This document shows, in pieces, positions 1 to 10,106 of a DNA stretch of 64,000 bases. Origin of the DNA: Streptococcus oralis. GTDB taxonomy: Bacteria > Bacillota > Bacilli > Lactobacillales > Streptococcaceae. Location: assembly GCF_021497945.1 (NCBI RefSeq), contig NZ_CP046524.1, forward strand, positions 407,501 through 471,500. The letters run 5' to 3'. Numbering within the stretch: the first letter of the stretch is position 1; each line of letters begins with the position of its first letter. The position numbers and the translations under genes are program-made. A model generated the notes under the pieces. That model was not told where the DNA came from. It did not search any database and was given only the letters and a program-made list of their open reading frames with translations.

Positions 1-23
1 CGGTTCGATTCCGTCTCGCGCCA
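1..23 (+). tRNA. 3' end of a tRNA cut by the window edge
   Basis: The window opens inside a tRNA: a T-arm (GGTTCGATTCC) followed by an acceptor 3' strand ending GCGCC and discriminator A. The anticodon lies outside the window, so the identity cannot be read. It stands 18 bases before tRNA-Gly and belongs to the same cluster. Confidence 0.8.
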
Positions 24-41
24 TTTTATGGGATTCTTTAT

Positions 42-112
42 GCGGGTGTAGTTTAGTGGTAAAACTACAGCCTTCCAAGCTGTTGTCGCGAGTTCGATTC
101 TCGTCACCCGCT
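42..112 (+). tRNA. tRNA-Gly (anticodon TCC)
   Basis: A 71-base cloverleaf: acceptor GCGGGTG pairs with CACCCGC, the anticodon loop is CTTCCAA (anticodon TCC), and the T-loop is TTCGATT. No CCA is encoded. Second gene of the visible cluster. Confidence 0.95.
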
Positions 113-146
113 TTGAACTTTGTTCAAATTACCAAGTTTTTAACTT

Positions 147-220
<74 letters not shown>

Positions 221-226
221 TTAATA

Positions 227-314
227 GGAGAATTACTCAAGAGGCTGAAGAGGACGGTTTGCTAAATCGTTAGGTCGGGTAACTGGCGCGGGGGTTCGAA
301 TCCCCCATTCTCCG
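227..314 (+). tRNA. tRNA-Ser (anticodon GCT)
   Basis: An 88-base class II tRNA with the long variable arm typical of serine tRNAs. Acceptor GGAGAAT pairs with ATTCTCC and the anticodon loop reads TTGCTAA (anticodon GCT). It is the last gene of the cluster and is followed by a terminator. Confidence 0.95.
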
Positions 315-321
315 TACTTAT

Positions 322-346
322 AGAGCTAGTAAGCTCTTTTTTTTTT
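322..346 (+). terminator. Terminator of the tRNA cluster
   Basis: A perfect 6-bp stem (AGAGCT / AGCTCT) with a 4-base loop is followed directly by a run of ten T. It sits 8 bases after tRNA-Ser. Confidence 0.85.
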
Positions 347-414
347 GTTTGTATTTCTTTTAAAATAATAGTGAGAAAAAATTTTTAATATAGCAACAGC
401 TTTGCTAGGTTTAG

Positions 415-423
415 TGCTATAAT
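415..423 (+). promoter_or_regulatory. Extended -10 promoter for the 459-1163 gene
   Basis: TGCTATAAT is an extended -10 element (TGn then a perfect TATAAT). No good -35 hexamer is visible at the usual distance. It lies 36 bases before the next ATG. Confidence 0.5.
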
Positions 424-458
424 GGGAATAAAGATTTTGAGATATTAGGTGATTCTAT

Positions 459-1163
459 ATGAAAAATGGAATAAAATTTTGTAGTATTTTTTATAGATTT
501 ATACTATTTATATTTGTAGTGATTTTAACTGGGATTTCGATGATCTTAGATACAACAGAAGCTCAAATTCGCTTTTTAAATCTATCCTTGATTGTTGGGC
601 AAGAGGAGTTGAGGATTGTTACAGTTGTGGTTTTGCTCCTTACTTTTCTTCTATCCTTCTTGCTTAAATGGAAATGTTCAATTCATAAAAAAGGGATTTA
701 TCTAAGAAAAATTGATTTGTTTGTAGCTTGGGATGAGATTAGAGGTCTTAGCCATGTCTGGATCAATGAATATCATCGTGGACCTCATGGTTTCCTGTTC
801 TATAATCGTAAGACGCTGGTTATTTATAGGAAAAATTACCAGCCGATTTGCCTTTATAATATTTCATTATTGGCCTTATATGTGGCTAAATGTTATCATC
901 CAAAATTGAAAACCAATATAGTCTTAGCAACGTTAGCAAGTCTCTTCAATATGGCTTTAAATGCATGGTTCTTGTATGAGATGTTTAGTAAAAATTTGGT
1001 GAATATAAAAGCTGAAGTCTTTATGTTTTGGGTGCTTTTATATGCTGTTAAAGTTTTTGCGCTGCCATTGATTATGCTTGAATATGAGAATCACTGCTAT
1101 GGAGCTTCTTTGGTACATAGCACGGCATATAAAAAGAATGCCTCAAAAGCTATCCACCTGTAA
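459..1163 (+). CDS. Hypothetical membrane protein
   Basis: I do not recognise a family for this 234-residue protein. It has a hydrophobic N-terminal segment (about residues 10-28), a second around 50-68, a central soluble stretch rich in Trp, Tyr and basic residues (about 70-135), and two further hydrophobic segments near 155-175 and 187-207. The general layout, with two N-terminal helices and a basic cytoplasmic part, resembles small bacterial PH-like or DUF membrane proteins, but no signature supports that. The ribosome site is weak (TAGGTGA, 10 bases before ATG). It stands alone between the tRNA cluster and a converging gene, so neighbours give no hint of function. Confidence 0.65.
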   Translation: MKNGIKFCSIFYRFILFIFVVILTGISMILDTTEAQIRFLNLSLIVGQEELRIVTVVVLLLTFLLSFLLKWKCSIHKKGIYLRKIDLFVAWDEIRGLSHVWINEYHRGPHGFLFYNRKTLVIYRKNYQPICLYNISLLALYVAKCYHPKLKTNIVLATLASLFNMALNAWFLYEMFSKNLVNIKAEVFMFWVLLYAVKVFALPLIMLEYENHCYGASLVHSTAYKKNASKAIHL

Positions 1164-1212
1164 ATTGTTGATAGGAAGCTAGCTATTTATATATCTGTTA
1201 CTTTCTACATTC

Positions 1213-1266
1213 AAACAGCACTATATGCTTGCTAGATGAGATTCTAGACATCATATAGTGCTGTTT
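1213..1266. terminator. Bidirectional terminator hairpin
   Basis: A 15-bp perfect inverted repeat (AAACAGCACTATATG and its complement) encloses a 24-base loop that itself can pair (CTAGA / TCTAG). It lies between two converging genes and ends within 2 bases of the birA-like stop. It lacks a long T run on either strand, so part of its role may be protective folding. Confidence 0.65.
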
Positions 1267-1267
1267 G

Positions 1268-2206
1268 TTAAGCCCAGCTAGTGAGTGAGATTTCACCACT
1301 ATTGAGCCAGATTTCTGTCTGGTCATCAAGCTGAATAAGGAGTTGTCCTTTGTCGGAGATGTCCTTGGCGACTCCTTTTTTTTTAGTCTGATCTTGGATA
1401 AAACTGACCTCTCTTCCTAGAACAAGAGAGTGTTCTTTATAAAGGTAGAGTAGTTCTTCAGGTGCTGTTTGGTAGAAACAACGCCAAATTTCTGAGATTA
1501 GTTCGTTTCGTGTGATAGGTGCAGGTGGCATAAATAGGCTACCTGCTTTTTCTTTTAGGTCTTCTGGGAAGTCTTCTATAGCAAAGTTTATTCCAAGTCC
1601 GATAATGACATCTGTAACCAAGCCTGTCTCAACTGATGTCATTGCTTCGGTGAGGATACCTGCTATTTTTTTATTTTTAAAGTAGATGTCATTTACCCAT
1701 TTGATATCTACTTCTATCATAGTTAGGTTTTTAATGGCTTTGTAGACTGCAGCAGCTACAAGGAGAGTATAGGATGGGAGCTTTTCGTAGTGAAGGTTTG
1801 GTTGAATATGCAGGGACATATAGATGCCTCCCTGAGATGGGGAATAGTAGGGACGTTGAAAGCGTCCACGACCTGCTGTTTGACAGGTTGAAAGATAGAG
1901 TGTATTTCCTTTGTTTCCAGCTTCAATTCCTTCTTTTGCATCTGTTTGGGTTGATTTGGTCTCAGGTTTGTAGTGAACGATTAAGTTGGTTTTCTCTTGA
2001 ATCAAATCAGGCAATATCAGGTCGCCTTGAATAAGCTTGTAGCCTCTATTTTTGATACTGTCAATTTCTAGGCCTTCTTGTTGAAGACGTTGGATTGCTT
2101 TCCATATGGACGTGCGGCTTAAATTCAGTTCTTCTCCGATTTTTTCTCCGCTAACATAATCGTTTTCTCTAGCTAATATTTGGTAAACTAGTTGGTGTGA
2201 TTTCAT
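1268..2206 (-). CDS. birA: BirA-family biotin ligase / repressor (called rafS at the pneumococcal raf locus)
   Basis: The protein has 312 residues, as usual for two-domain BirA. Residues 1-60 form a winged helix (SGEKIGEELNLSRTSIWKAI). The ligase domain follows with the biotinyl-adenylate loop GRGRF (residues ~113-117, GRGRRG-like) and KWVNDIYF (~169), the conserved biotin-lysine segment. A C-terminal beta domain closes it. It attaches biotin to acceptor proteins and may repress transcription. It overlaps rafR by 4 bases (ATGA), so the two are co-transcribed; in S. pneumoniae this partner of rafR has been called rafS. A role in raffinose control is inferred from position; the ligase assignment is from motifs. 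Confidence 0.85.
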   Translation of the reverse strand: MKSHQLVYQILARENDYVSGEKIGEELNLSRTSIWKAIQRLQQEGLEIDSIKNRGYKLIQGDLILPDLIQEKTNLIVHYKPETKSTQTDAKEGIEAGNKGNTLYLSTCQTAGRGRFQRPYYSPSQGGIYMSLHIQPNLHYEKLPSYTLLVAAAVYKAIKNLTMIEVDIKWVNDIYFKNKKIAGILTEAMTSVETGLVTDVIIGLGINFAIEDFPEDLKEKAGSLFMPPAPITRNELISEIWRCFYQTAPEELLYLYKEHSLVLGREVSFIQDQTKKKGVAKDISDKGQLLIQLDDQTEIWLNSGEISLTSWA

Positions 2207-3063
2207 TGATTTTCCTTTCTAGCTGAGAGGGAATGAGAGTATTCTTTTCGAGTTTGACTAGGTGTTTTATGAAAATACTGCTTGTAGGCTTTTGAGAAAT
2301 GTAGTGGATCTGAAAAACCCACAGAATATGCAATGACTTTGATCGTTTCATTGGTGTGTTCTAGTAACTGTTGAGCGCGCTTCATTCGAACGAAAAGTAA
2401 ATACTCTTTTGGAGAGAGTTGGTGAAACTCTTTAAACACACTAGTTAAGTAACTTCTATGAACCGATAGCTCTTTAGCTAAATCTTGAATGGTGAGCGAT
2501 TGTGGATAGTGACTATCAATTAATTGTTTGCAGTCAAGATAGAGTTGGTGGGTTGATGAAATATTCTCTTTTTTCTGTTTGGGAGCAATAGTTCCTAGAT
2601 GAAACATTAGTTCATGGAGTTGTCCCATGATGTGGAGTTGAGCCAATTCATTTGATTTTGTAATCTGAGCGAAGCGGACAATATCTGAGATGAGTTTTGC
2701 AGTTGTTTGTGTATGACAGTTATTTGACTGGATGAGGTAGGATTGGTCAGAAATTTGAGATAGAGCAAAGTAGTCAGGTGCCCTCCCTCCGGAGATCCCC
2801 AACCAGTAGTAAGCCCAAGGATCCTGGCTATCTGCTTGATAGAATGTTAATTCATCTGGTTTTAGTAAAAAGAAATCTCCTGTCTTTAAATCAACAATTT
2901 TCCCATTATAATGGAACTGACCTTTTCCTTTAGTAATGTAATGTAGTACATAGGTATCTCGAATAGCTGGGCCAAAAGAGTAGTTAGGCGTGCATTCTTC
3001 ATAACCGTAGAAGCTAAGAGAGAGATCAATTGTTCCAGTCTGGTATTCTGAAAAAACGAGCAT
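2203..3063 (-). CDS. rafR: AraC-family activator of raffinose/melibiose genes
   Basis: A 286-residue AraC/XylS regulator. The N-terminal cupin (about 1-150) would bind the sugar; the C-terminal double helix-turn-helix (about 185-280) includes [19 protein letters not shown] and the second-helix signature [21 protein letters not shown] start at 3063 because AGGAGG lies 6 bases before that ATG; a longer reading frame to 3105 has no such site. It is divergent from aga with about 107 bases between them, the classical arrangement for an activator of the aga-rafEFG-gtfA genes. Equivalent to msmR of S. mutans. Confidence 0.88.
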   Translation of the reverse strand: MLVFSEYQTGTIDLSLSFYGYEECTPNYSFGPAIRDTYVLHYITKGKGQFHYNGKIVDLKTGDFFLLKPDELTFYQADSQDPWAYYWLGISGGRAPDYFALSQISDQSYLIQSNNCHTQTTAKLISDIVRFAQITKSNELAQLHIMGQLHELMFHLGTIAPKQKKENISSTHQLYLDCKQLIDSHYPQSLTIQDLAKELSVHRSYLTSVFKEFHQLSPKEYLLFVRMKRAQQLLEHTNETIKVIAYSVGFSDPLHFSKAYKQYFHKTPSQTRKEYSHSLSARKENQ

Positions 3064-3116
3064 GGGCCACCTCCTACCTAACATTTTACCATACTTTAGA
3101 GACATTTTTCTATTTT

Positions 3117-3130
3117 AGAAAGCGCTTTTA
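3117..3130. promoter_or_regulatory. cre-like CcpA site in the rafR-aga intergenic region
   Basis: AGAAAGCGCTTTTA matches the palindromic cre consensus (GAAARCGYTTTC core) with one mismatch. It lies between divergent rafR and aga, 40 bases before the aga start, where CcpA would repress raffinose genes in glucose. Inference from the motif only. Confidence 0.65.
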
Positions 3131-3170
3131 TTTGCTAAAATTTTATCAAGAAATGGATGAGGTACAATTT

Positions 3171-5333
3171 ATGGGAATTCGGATAGAGAATAATCTATTT
3201 TACGTTGAGAGTAAAGGTTTAAGTTTGATTATTGAAAATAGGGATGGGTACTTATTATTAAAACATTTAGGAAAGACTATTAAGAACTATAGAGGTTCTA
3301 ATAGTGTTTATGAACGCGATCATGCTTTTTCAGGTAATCCAACAGCTACTAATCGCACCTTTAGTTTGGATACGCAACGTCAAATTTTTGGACAACATGG
3401 TTTGGGTGACTTTAGAAAACCAACTTTACAGATTCAGCATGATGCAACTGAAGTAACAGACTTTCGATTTGTAGAAGCAAAGATTTTAAAAGGTCAGAAT
3501 GGTCCACAGGGCTTACCTTCTCCTCACAGCATGGATGATACAGAGACGCTTGTCTTGATTTTAGAAGATCCTCAAGCTAAACTTAGTCTGACTTTGTATT
3601 ATACAGCTTTTGATAATGATGCGACAATTGCTAGTTATAGCAAATTGGAGAATAATAGTAATCAGGAAGTTGTCATTCATAAGGACTTTTCTTTTATGGC
3701 TGATTTTCCTGCTGCAGCTTACGAAATAGTGACTTTACAGGGAGCTTATGCTCGTGAAAAGACTGTCCGACGTCAACAGGTAGAGCAAGGAATCTTTTCA
3801 ATTAGTTCGAACCGTGGAGCTTCTGGGCATGCTCAAACACCAGCTCTTCTACTATGTGATCAAGGAGCTACAGAGGATGCTGGGAATGTGTTTGCTATTC
3901 AACTGATGTATAGTGGAAACTTCGAAGCTTTTGTCCAAAAAAATCAACTGAATGAAGTTCGGGTGGCTATTGGGATTAATCCAGAAAATTTTTCTTGGAA
4001 GTTGGATCCTAAGGAAAACTTTGAAACACCGGTAGCTTTAGTGGCCTATTCAGATAAGGGATTAACCGGTATCAGTCATGAAAGTCAGAATTTTGTACTT
4101 AAGCACATTATGCCAAGTAAATTTTCTAAAAAAGAACGCCCAATTCTTATCAATAACTGGGAAGCTACTTACTTTGACTTTCAGAGAGAAAAACTGTTAG
4201 AATTAGCAGATGAAGCTAAGAAAGTTGGAATAGAACTTTTTGTATTAGATGATGGGTGGTTTGGTAATCGCTTTGATGATAATCGTGCTTTAGGTGATTG
4301 GGTTGTTAATGAGAAAAAATTGGGTGGAAGTCTAGAAAGTCTGATTTCAGCTATCCATGAAAGAGGTTTGCAGTTTGGGCTTTGGTTAGAACCTGAGATG
4401 ATTTCCGTTGATAGCGACTTGTATCGTAAACATCCTGACTGGGCTATTCAGGTTCCAGGTTATGAGCATACTTACTCTCGAAATCAATTAGTACTTAATC
4501 TTGCCAATCCCCAGGTATTAGGATATTTGAAAAATGTTTTAGATGAACTCCTCTCTCATCATAAAATTGACTACATCAAATGGGATATGAATCGTAATAT
4601 TACTAATCTGGGGAATGGTTCAGTTTATCTGGAAACCCAGATGCAGTCTCATCAGTATATGTTGGGGCTTTACGAACTCGTTTCTTATCTGACAAAGAAA
4701 CACAGTCATATTCTCTTTGAGTCCTGCTCTGGTGGTGGTGGACGAAATGATCTTGGTATGATGCGCTATTTCCCACAAGTCTGGGCTAGTGATAATACTG
4801 ATGCCATAGCACGTTTACCTATACAGTATGGATCATCTTATCTCTATCCAACCATTTCTATGGGAGCTCATGTGTCAGCTGTACCGAATCATCAGATGAG
4901 ACGAATGACACCATTGGAAACTCGTGGTCATGTAGCAATGATGGGAAATCTTGGGTATGAGCTTGATTTGACAAGTTTATCAGATGATGAGAAAGCTGAG
5001 ATTGCTAATCAGGTGAACTTGTATAAAGAATTGCGACCAGTAGTCCAGTTGGGAAAACAGTATAGGTTAATCAATCCCAATGCTGAATCCAATGAAGCAG
5101 CTGTACAATTTAACTATGGAAATCAAACGATTGTAACCTACGTTCGAGTCCTATCAGTTGTGGAAACAATAGAAACAACTTTAAAGTTAAAAGATTTGGA
5201 TGAAGAGGGACGGTATGAATTACAGGAAAATGGTGTAGTTTACTCAGGTGCAGAACTCATGTATGCGGGTATTACTATGGGGCTTCCACAGGGAGATTAT
5301 CTCAGCAGGCAGTTACATTTCATTAGAAGATAA
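3171..5333 (+). CDS. aga: Alpha-galactosidase (GH36)
   Basis: Hydrolyses alpha-1,6-galactosides (melibiose, raffinose, stachyose) in the cytoplasm. The 720-residue length fits family GH36 homotetrameric enzymes. The GH36 core is visible: VLDDGWFG near residue 360, LWLEPEMIS near 405, the nucleophile segment [10 protein letters not shown] near 465, and the acid/base region [11 protein letters not shown] near 515 with WASDNTD after it. I use the ATG at 3171 (GATGAGG upstream, 8 bases away); the frame is open from 3030 but that TTG has no ribosome site and overlaps rafR. First gene of the aga-rafEFG-gtfA unit. Confidence 0.93.
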   Translation: MGIRIENNLFYVESKGLSLIIENRDGYLLLKHLGKTIKNYRGSNSVYERDHAFSGNPTATNRTFSLDTQRQIFGQHGLGDFRKPTLQIQHDATEVTDFRFVEAKILKGQNGPQGLPSPHSMDDTETLVLILEDPQAKLSLTLYYTAFDNDATIASYSKLENNSNQEVVIHKDFSFMADFPAAAYEIVTLQGAYAREKTVRRQQVEQGIFSISSNRGASGHAQTPALLLCDQGATEDAGNVFAIQLMYSGNFEAFVQKNQLNEVRVAIGINPENFSWKLDPKENFETPVALVAYSDKGLTGISHESQNFVLKHIMPSKFSKKERPILINNWEATYFDFQREKLLELADEAKKVGIELFVLDDGWFGNRFDDNRALGDWVVNEKKLGGSLESLISAIHERGLQFGLWLEPEMISVDSDLYRKHPDWAIQVPGYEHTYSRNQLVLNLANPQVLGYLKNVLDELLSHHKIDYIKWDMNRNITNLGNGSVYLETQMQSHQYMLGLYELVSYLTKKHSHILFESCSGGGGRNDLGMMRYFPQVWASDNTDAIARLPIQYGSSYLYPTISMGAHVSAVPNHQMRRMTPLETRGHVAMMGNLGYELDLTSLSDDEKAEIANQVNLYKELRPVVQLGKQYRLINPNAESNEAAVQFNYGNQTIVTYVRVLSVVETIETTLKLKDLDEEGRYELQENGVVYSGAELMYAGITMGLPQGDYLSRQLHFIRR

Positions 5334-5345
5334 GGAGATAGAATC

Positions 5346-6596
5346 ATGAGATGGTATAAAAAGATGAGCTTAATTGCTACTACAGGACTCTGCCTTTTGG
5401 GACTGTCAGCCTGTAGTAGTCAAGAGAAGTCAGCTGATGGCAAGGTAACGATTGAGTTTTTTAACCAGAAGACCGAGATGGCAGATACCTTGCAAAGGAT
5501 AGTGGATGATTTTGAAAAGGAACACCCTAATATTGATGTGAAGCTGACTACAGTACCTTCAGCTGGAATTGTGCTAAAGACTCGGATTTTATCAGGAGAT
5601 GTTCCAGATATTATTAATATCTATCCTCAAAATATGGATTTTCAGGAGTGGGCGAAGGCAGGCTATTTTGCAGATATGACGGGAAAACCCTATCTTGAGA
5701 ACATCAAGAATGACTATGCCGAAAAGTATGCAATCAATAACAAGATTTATAGTGTGCCATTAACAGCCAACCTTTATGGAATCTATTACAATAAAACGAA
5801 GTTTAAAGAATTAGGGCTTGAGGAACCGAAGACTTTTAAAGAGTTTCAAGAGATTGTTAAAAAGATAAAAGATAGTGGAAATTCTCCGTTTGCGGTTGCA
5901 GGCAATGAAGGCTGGACATTAAATGGTTACCACCAACTTTCTCTCATTACCCTTACGGGTAGTGGAGACGCGGCTAATAACTATCTTCGCTTTTCAAAAC
6001 CAAATGCTATTTCTGCTGATGATGCTATTTTAAAAGCAGATGCGGAACGTCTCGATTTATTAGCAGATAATGCTCAAGATGGTTGGCGTGGTGCTTCTTA
6101 TAATGATGCGGTGGTAGCATTTTCGAGTGAAACAGCTTTGATGATGCCACAAGGTTCATGGGCATTAGCGGCAATTAATCAACAGGATCCAAAATTTGAG
6201 GTGGGGATGTTTGCCTTTCCAGGAGAAGAAGTAGGAAAAGAAGTCACTGTTGGTGCAGGGGACATGGCATTATCAATTTCAGCTACTACCAAACATCCGA
6301 AAGAAACCGAAGAATTTATCAGCTATATGACTAGTCCAAAAGCTATGCAGTCATACTATGATGTAGATGGATCACCAGTTGCGGTGAAAGGCATACAGGA
6401 AAAAGAAGATTCAGCTCTTGCAGATATTTCTAAACTGGCCTTTACGGACAAACATTATGTTTGGTTGGGCCAACGCTGGAACTCTGAAGAAGACTTTTTT
6501 AATCTAAGCGCAGGTTATCTGATGGATAAAAATCTGAAAAATATGGCAAACAATCTCAATGCTTTCTTTAATCCAATGAAGGCAGATTTGGACTAG
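5346..6596 (+). CDS. rafE: Raffinose/multiple-sugar ABC transporter, substrate-binding lipoprotein
   Basis: A 416-residue family 1 extracellular solute-binding protein. The N-terminus is a lipoprotein signal: basic start, hydrophobic core, and lipobox LSAC with the lipidated Cys near residue 23. The mature part has the usual binding-protein features such as YYNKTKFKELGLEEP and MPQGSWAL. It would capture raffinose-type sugars at the cell surface and pass them to RafFG. It starts 12 bases after aga with AAGGAG upstream. No ATPase gene is in the cluster; in this group the shared ATPase MsmK (encoded elsewhere) energises it. Confidence 0.9.
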   Translation: MRWYKKMSLIATTGLCLLGLSACSSQEKSADGKVTIEFFNQKTEMADTLQRIVDDFEKEHPNIDVKLTTVPSAGIVLKTRILSGDVPDIINIYPQNMDFQEWAKAGYFADMTGKPYLENIKNDYAEKYAINNKIYSVPLTANLYGIYYNKTKFKELGLEEPKTFKEFQEIVKKIKDSGNSPFAVAGNEGWTLNGYHQLSLITLTGSGDAANNYLRFSKPNAISADDAILKADAERLDLLADNAQDGWRGASYNDAVVAFSSETALMMPQGSWALAAINQQDPKFEVGMFAFPGEEVGKEVTVGAGDMALSISATTKHPKETEEFISYMTSPKAMQSYYDVDGSPVAVKGIQEKEDSALADISKLAFTDKHYVWLGQRWNSEEDFFNLSAGYLMDKNLKNMANNLNAFFNPMKADLD

Positions 6597-6614
6597 AATA
6601 GGAGTTAAGATGAT

Positions 6615-7487
6615 ATGGCTATTCGAAAATTTTTAAATAAATACTGGGGTTGGACATTTTTGCTCATCCCGCTTGCTTTACAAGCTATCTTCTTTTACTT
6701 TCCAATGGTACAAGGCGCTTTCTATAGTTTGACTAACTGGACTGGATTGACCTATAATTATAAATTTGTTGGTTTGAATAACTACAAATTGCTGATGATT
6801 GATGGGAAATTCTTCACAGCGATTGCTTTTACTTTGGTTTTAACTCTGGCATTGATTATTGGAGAGATCACGATTGGGATGGTTGTGGCACGAGCCTTAA
6901 ATTCTAAGATGAAGGGACAGACCTTCTTTAGAGCTTGGTTCTTTTTCCCAGCTGTTTTATCTGGTTTGACAGTTTCTTTGATTTTTAAACAATTCTTCAA
7001 CTATGGTCTTCCAACGATTGGAAGAATTTTAGGGATTGGTTTTTTACAAGAGAGTCTATTAGGAACACCTGTCGGAGCGGTAGTAGCAACTATTTTTGTT
7101 CTTCTATGGCAAGGAGTAGCAATGCCAATTATTCTCTTTCTTGCTGGTCTTCAGAGTATTCCAAATGATATTTTGGAGGCGGCATCAATTGATGGTGCAA
7201 CAAGTAAACAAACCTTTTGGAAGATTGAATTACCCTATTTGCTGCCAACGATTTCTATGGTTTTTATTCTGGCTCTTAAGTCCGGTTTGACAGCCTTTGA
7301 CCAGATTTTTGCATTGACAAGTGGTGGTCCAAATAATGCTACAACGTCTCTTGGACTTTTAGTCTACAACTATGCTTTCAAGAGTAATCAATATGGATAT
7401 GCGAATGCAATTGCCTTGATTTTATTCTTAATTATTGGAATTGTTTCTCTTATCCAAATCAAACTATCAAAGAAATTTGAAATCTAA
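6615..7487 (+). CDS. rafF: Raffinose ABC transporter permease 1
   Basis: A 290-residue six-helix permease of the MalF/UgpA type. The EAA coupling motif is clear near residues 193-212 (ILEAASIDGATSKQTFWKIE), where the shared ATPase docks. It forms a heterodimer with RafG. The start at 6615 is preceded by GGAG 11 bases upstream. Positioned between the binding protein and the second permease in the usual E-F-G order. Confidence 0.92.
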   Translation: MAIRKFLNKYWGWTFLLIPLALQAIFFYFPMVQGAFYSLTNWTGLTYNYKFVGLNNYKLLMIDGKFFTAIAFTLVLTLALIIGEITIGMVVARALNSKMKGQTFFRAWFFFPAVLSGLTVSLIFKQFFNYGLPTIGRILGIGFLQESLLGTPVGAVVATIFVLLWQGVAMPIILFLAGLQSIPNDILEAASIDGATSKQTFWKIELPYLLPTISMVFILALKSGLTAFDQIFALTSGGPNNATTSLGLLVYNYAFKSNQYGYANAIALILFLIIGIVSLIQIKLSKKFEI

Positions 7488-7503
7488 TAGAGGAGTCCTA
7501 CAC

Positions 7504-8337
7504 ATGAAAAAAGAAGAAAAATTGAATCAGTTTTGGAAATATGTCCTCTTGATAGTCGGTGGTATTCTTATACTTGTTCCTTTGTTGGTAACAGTATTTA
7601 GTTCTTTCAAAACAACTAAGGATATCATGAATCATTTCTTTAGTTTGCCCAATCCTTTTACCTTAAGTAATTATGAACGATTAATTTCTGATGGAATTGG
7701 AGGCTATTTCTGGAATTCAGCAGTTATTACGGTGTTATCATTGATTGTAGTGGCTTTCTTTATACCAGCTGCAGCTTATTCCATTGCTCGAAATATGTCC
7801 AAGAAAAAAGCCTTTGCAATTATGTATTCGCTCTTGATCTTAGGGATATTTGTTCCATTTCAGGTGATTATGATTCCCATCACAGTTATGATGAGTAAAC
7901 TCGGTCTAGCAAATATGTGGGGGCTAGTAATACTCTACCTAACTTATGCTATTCCACAGACTCTCTTCTTGTATGTTGGTTATATAAAAATCAGTGTACC
8001 TGATAGTTTGGATGAAGCTGCGGAAATTGATGGGGCTGATCGTTTTACAATTTATCGTCGAATCATTTTTCCAATGTTGAAGCCCATGCATGCGACAACT
8101 TTGATTATCAATGCTCTCTGGTTCTGGAATGACTTTATGTTGCCACTCTTGATTCTGAATAAGGATTCCAAGATGTGGACTTTGCCTCTCTTCCAGTACA
8201 ACTACCAAGGTCAGTACTTCAATGACTATGGCCCAAGTTTTGCATCTTATATTGTGGGAATTGTAACGATAACCATTGTCTACCTCATCTTCCAAAAACA
8301 TATCATTTCAGGAATGAGTAACGGGGCAGTGAAGTAA
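7504..8337 (+). CDS. rafG: Raffinose ABC transporter permease 2
   Basis: A 277-residue MalG/UgpE-type permease with six membrane helices and an EAA motif near residue 180 (LDEAAEIDGADRFTIYRRI). The start at 7504 is chosen for the upstream GAGGAG; an earlier in-frame start at 7435 lies inside rafF and lacks a ribosome site. Partner of RafF. Followed by 195 bases containing a hairpin before gtfA. Confidence 0.92.
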   Translation: MKKEEKLNQFWKYVLLIVGGILILVPLLVTVFSSFKTTKDIMNHFFSLPNPFTLSNYERLISDGIGGYFWNSAVITVLSLIVVAFFIPAAAYSIARNMSKKKAFAIMYSLLILGIFVPFQVIMIPITVMMSKLGLANMWGLVILYLTYAIPQTLFLYVGYIKISVPDSLDEAAEIDGADRFTIYRRIIFPMLKPMHATTLIINALWFWNDFMLPLLILNKDSKMWTLPLFQYNYQGQYFNDYGPSFASYIVGIVTITIVYLIFQKHIISGMSNGAVK

Positions 8338-8483
8338 GAAAGTGCTTAGGGAATTTATAATTCCATACATAGATGAACAGTTCAGCTTGTTTACAATTCT
8401 ATGTAGAAAAAAGAAAGTAGTACTTAGTTGCTTGCAGTCTATATTAGTACTGAACAAAAATCTAAAAATATCTTTCATTTACG

Positions 8484-8511
8484 AAGCCAGGTCATATAAG
8501 ACTTGGCTTTC
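8484..8511 (+). terminator. Hairpin between rafG and gtfA (possible attenuator)
   Basis: AAGCCAGGTC and GACTTGGCTT form a 10-bp stem (one mismatched pair) around a 6-base loop, followed by only four T. It could stop part of the transcripts from the transporter genes, or protect an mRNA end. The rest of the 195-base gap (8338-8532) holds a 64-codon open frame that I reject as a gene. Confidence 0.45.
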
Positions 8512-8532
8512 ATCAGAAAAAGGAGACCATCT

Positions 8533-9975
8533 ATGACCATTCAAAATAAAACTATGTTGATTACTTACTCAGATAGTCTTGGAAATAACCTTAAAGACTT
8601 GTATGAGAATTTGGAAGAACATTTTGGCGATGCTATTGGGGGAGTTCACCTTCTGCCATTTTTCCCGTCAACAGGTGATCGTGGATTTGCGCCTGTTGAC
8701 TATGACGAAGTGGATCCAGCTTTTGGTTATTGGGAGGATGTTAAGCGTTTAGGTGAGAAATATTATCTTATGTTTGACTTTATGATTAACCATATTTCTC
8801 GTCAATCTAAATATTATAAGGACTATCAAGAAAAACATGAAGCTAGTGAATTTAAAGATCTCTTTCTAAACTGGGACAAGTTTTGGCCGGAAAATCGTCC
8901 GACACAAGCTGATGTAGATTTAATTTACAAGCGCAAGGATCGTGCACCAAAACAGGAGATCGTTTTTGCAGATGGTTCAGTAGAACATTTGTGGAATACT
9001 TTTGGTGAGGAGCAGATTGATCTTGATGTGACTAAAGAAGTAACGATGAAATTTATCCGTAAGACCATTCAGCACTTGGCAAGTAATGGGTGTGATTTGA
9101 TTCGTCTAGATGCCTTTGCTTATGCAGTGAAGAAATTGGATACCAATGATTTCTTTGTAGAACCAGATATTTGGGATTTATTGGACAAAGTTCGAGATAT
9201 CGCTGCTGAGTATGGGACAGAGCTCTTACCTGAGATTCATGAACACTATTCGATTCAGTTTAAAATAGCGGACCATGATTACTATGTTTACGATTTTGCC
9301 CTTCCAATGGTGACCCTTTATACTCTTTACAGTTCCAGAACAGAGCGCTTGGCAAAGTGGTTAAAGATGAGCCCGATGAAGCAATTTACGACACTAGATA
9401 CCCATGATGGAATTGGAGTGGTGGATGTCAAAGATATCCTGACTGATGAGGAAATTGACTATGCTTCAAATGAACTCTATAAGGTAGGAGCGAATGTCAA
9501 ACGTAAGTACTCCAGTGCAGAGTATAACAATCTAGATATCTACCAAATCAATTCAACCTACTATTCTGCGCTTGGAGATGATGATGTCAAGTATTTCCTC
9601 GCTCGTCTGATTCAAGCTTTTGCTCCAGGCATTCCTCAGGTTTACTATGTGGGTCTATTAGCAGGAAAAAATGACTTGAAATTGTTAGAAGAAACCAAAG
9701 AAGGTCGAAATATTAATCGTCATTACTATAGCAACGAGGAAATAGCAGAAGAAGTTCAACGTCCTGTGGTGAAGTCTCTTCTCAATCTATTTTCTTTCCG
9801 TAATCAATCAGAGGCCTTTGACCTAGAAGGAACTATTGACGTTGAAACACCAACAGCTCACAGCATTGTAATCAAACGTCAAAATAAAGACAAGTCCGTA
9901 ACAGCAGTAGCAGAAATTGATTTGCAGAGTCAGACCTATCAAGTAGTGGAAAACGGCAGAAATATTCAGTTCTAG
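8533..9975 (+). CDS. gtfA: Sucrose phosphorylase (GH13)
   Basis: A 480-residue GH13 subfamily 18 enzyme that splits sucrose with phosphate to glucose-1-phosphate and fructose. After Aga removes galactose from raffinose, sucrose remains, so this gene completes the pathway. Visible family marks: [19 protein letters not shown] near the N-terminus, [12 protein letters not shown] carrying the nucleophile Asp (~residue 192), LLPEIHEHY with the acid/base Glu (~235), and TLDTHDGIG with the transition-state Asp (~290). The start at 8533 has AAAAGGAG upstream. Last gene of the raffinose cluster. Confidence 0.94.
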   Translation: MTIQNKTMLITYSDSLGNNLKDLYENLEEHFGDAIGGVHLLPFFPSTGDRGFAPVDYDEVDPAFGYWEDVKRLGEKYYLMFDFMINHISRQSKYYKDYQEKHEASEFKDLFLNWDKFWPENRPTQADVDLIYKRKDRAPKQEIVFADGSVEHLWNTFGEEQIDLDVTKEVTMKFIRKTIQHLASNGCDLIRLDAFAYAVKKLDTNDFFVEPDIWDLLDKVRDIAAEYGTELLPEIHEHYSIQFKIADHDYYVYDFALPMVTLYTLYSSRTERLAKWLKMSPMKQFTTLDTHDGIGVVDVKDILTDEEIDYASNELYKVGANVKRKYSSAEYNNLDIYQINSTYYSALGDDDVKYFLARLIQAFAPGIPQVYYVGLLAGKNDLKLLEETKEGRNINRHYYSNEEIAEEVQRPVVKSLLNLFSFRNQSEAFDLEGTIDVETPTAHSIVIKRQNKDKSVTAVAEIDLQSQTYQVVENGRNIQF

Positions 9976-10106
9976 TGCTATATTGCTGACAGAATTTTTT
10001 GTAGTGAAAACGTGTTCATTGTTCCCAAATGACGGAAAAAATGGTAGAATATAAAGATAGTTTAGCATTTATCTTCTGGAGAAATCCAGAACAGAAAGGA
10101 TCCGTT

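Noticed and set aside
3030..3170. Longer start for aga
   Set aside because: TTG without a ribosome site, overlapping rafR and its promoter; the 720-residue form from 3171 fits the family.
8342..8536. 64-codon open frame between rafG and gtfA
   Set aside because: No ribosome site, residue mix unlike a protein, and it covers the hairpin and the gtfA ribosome site.
10029..10106. Upstream ATG start for tacL
   Set aside because: No ribosome site; the stretch contains TTGTTC and TAGAAT promoter-like boxes, while TTG 10107 has AAAGGA at good spacing.
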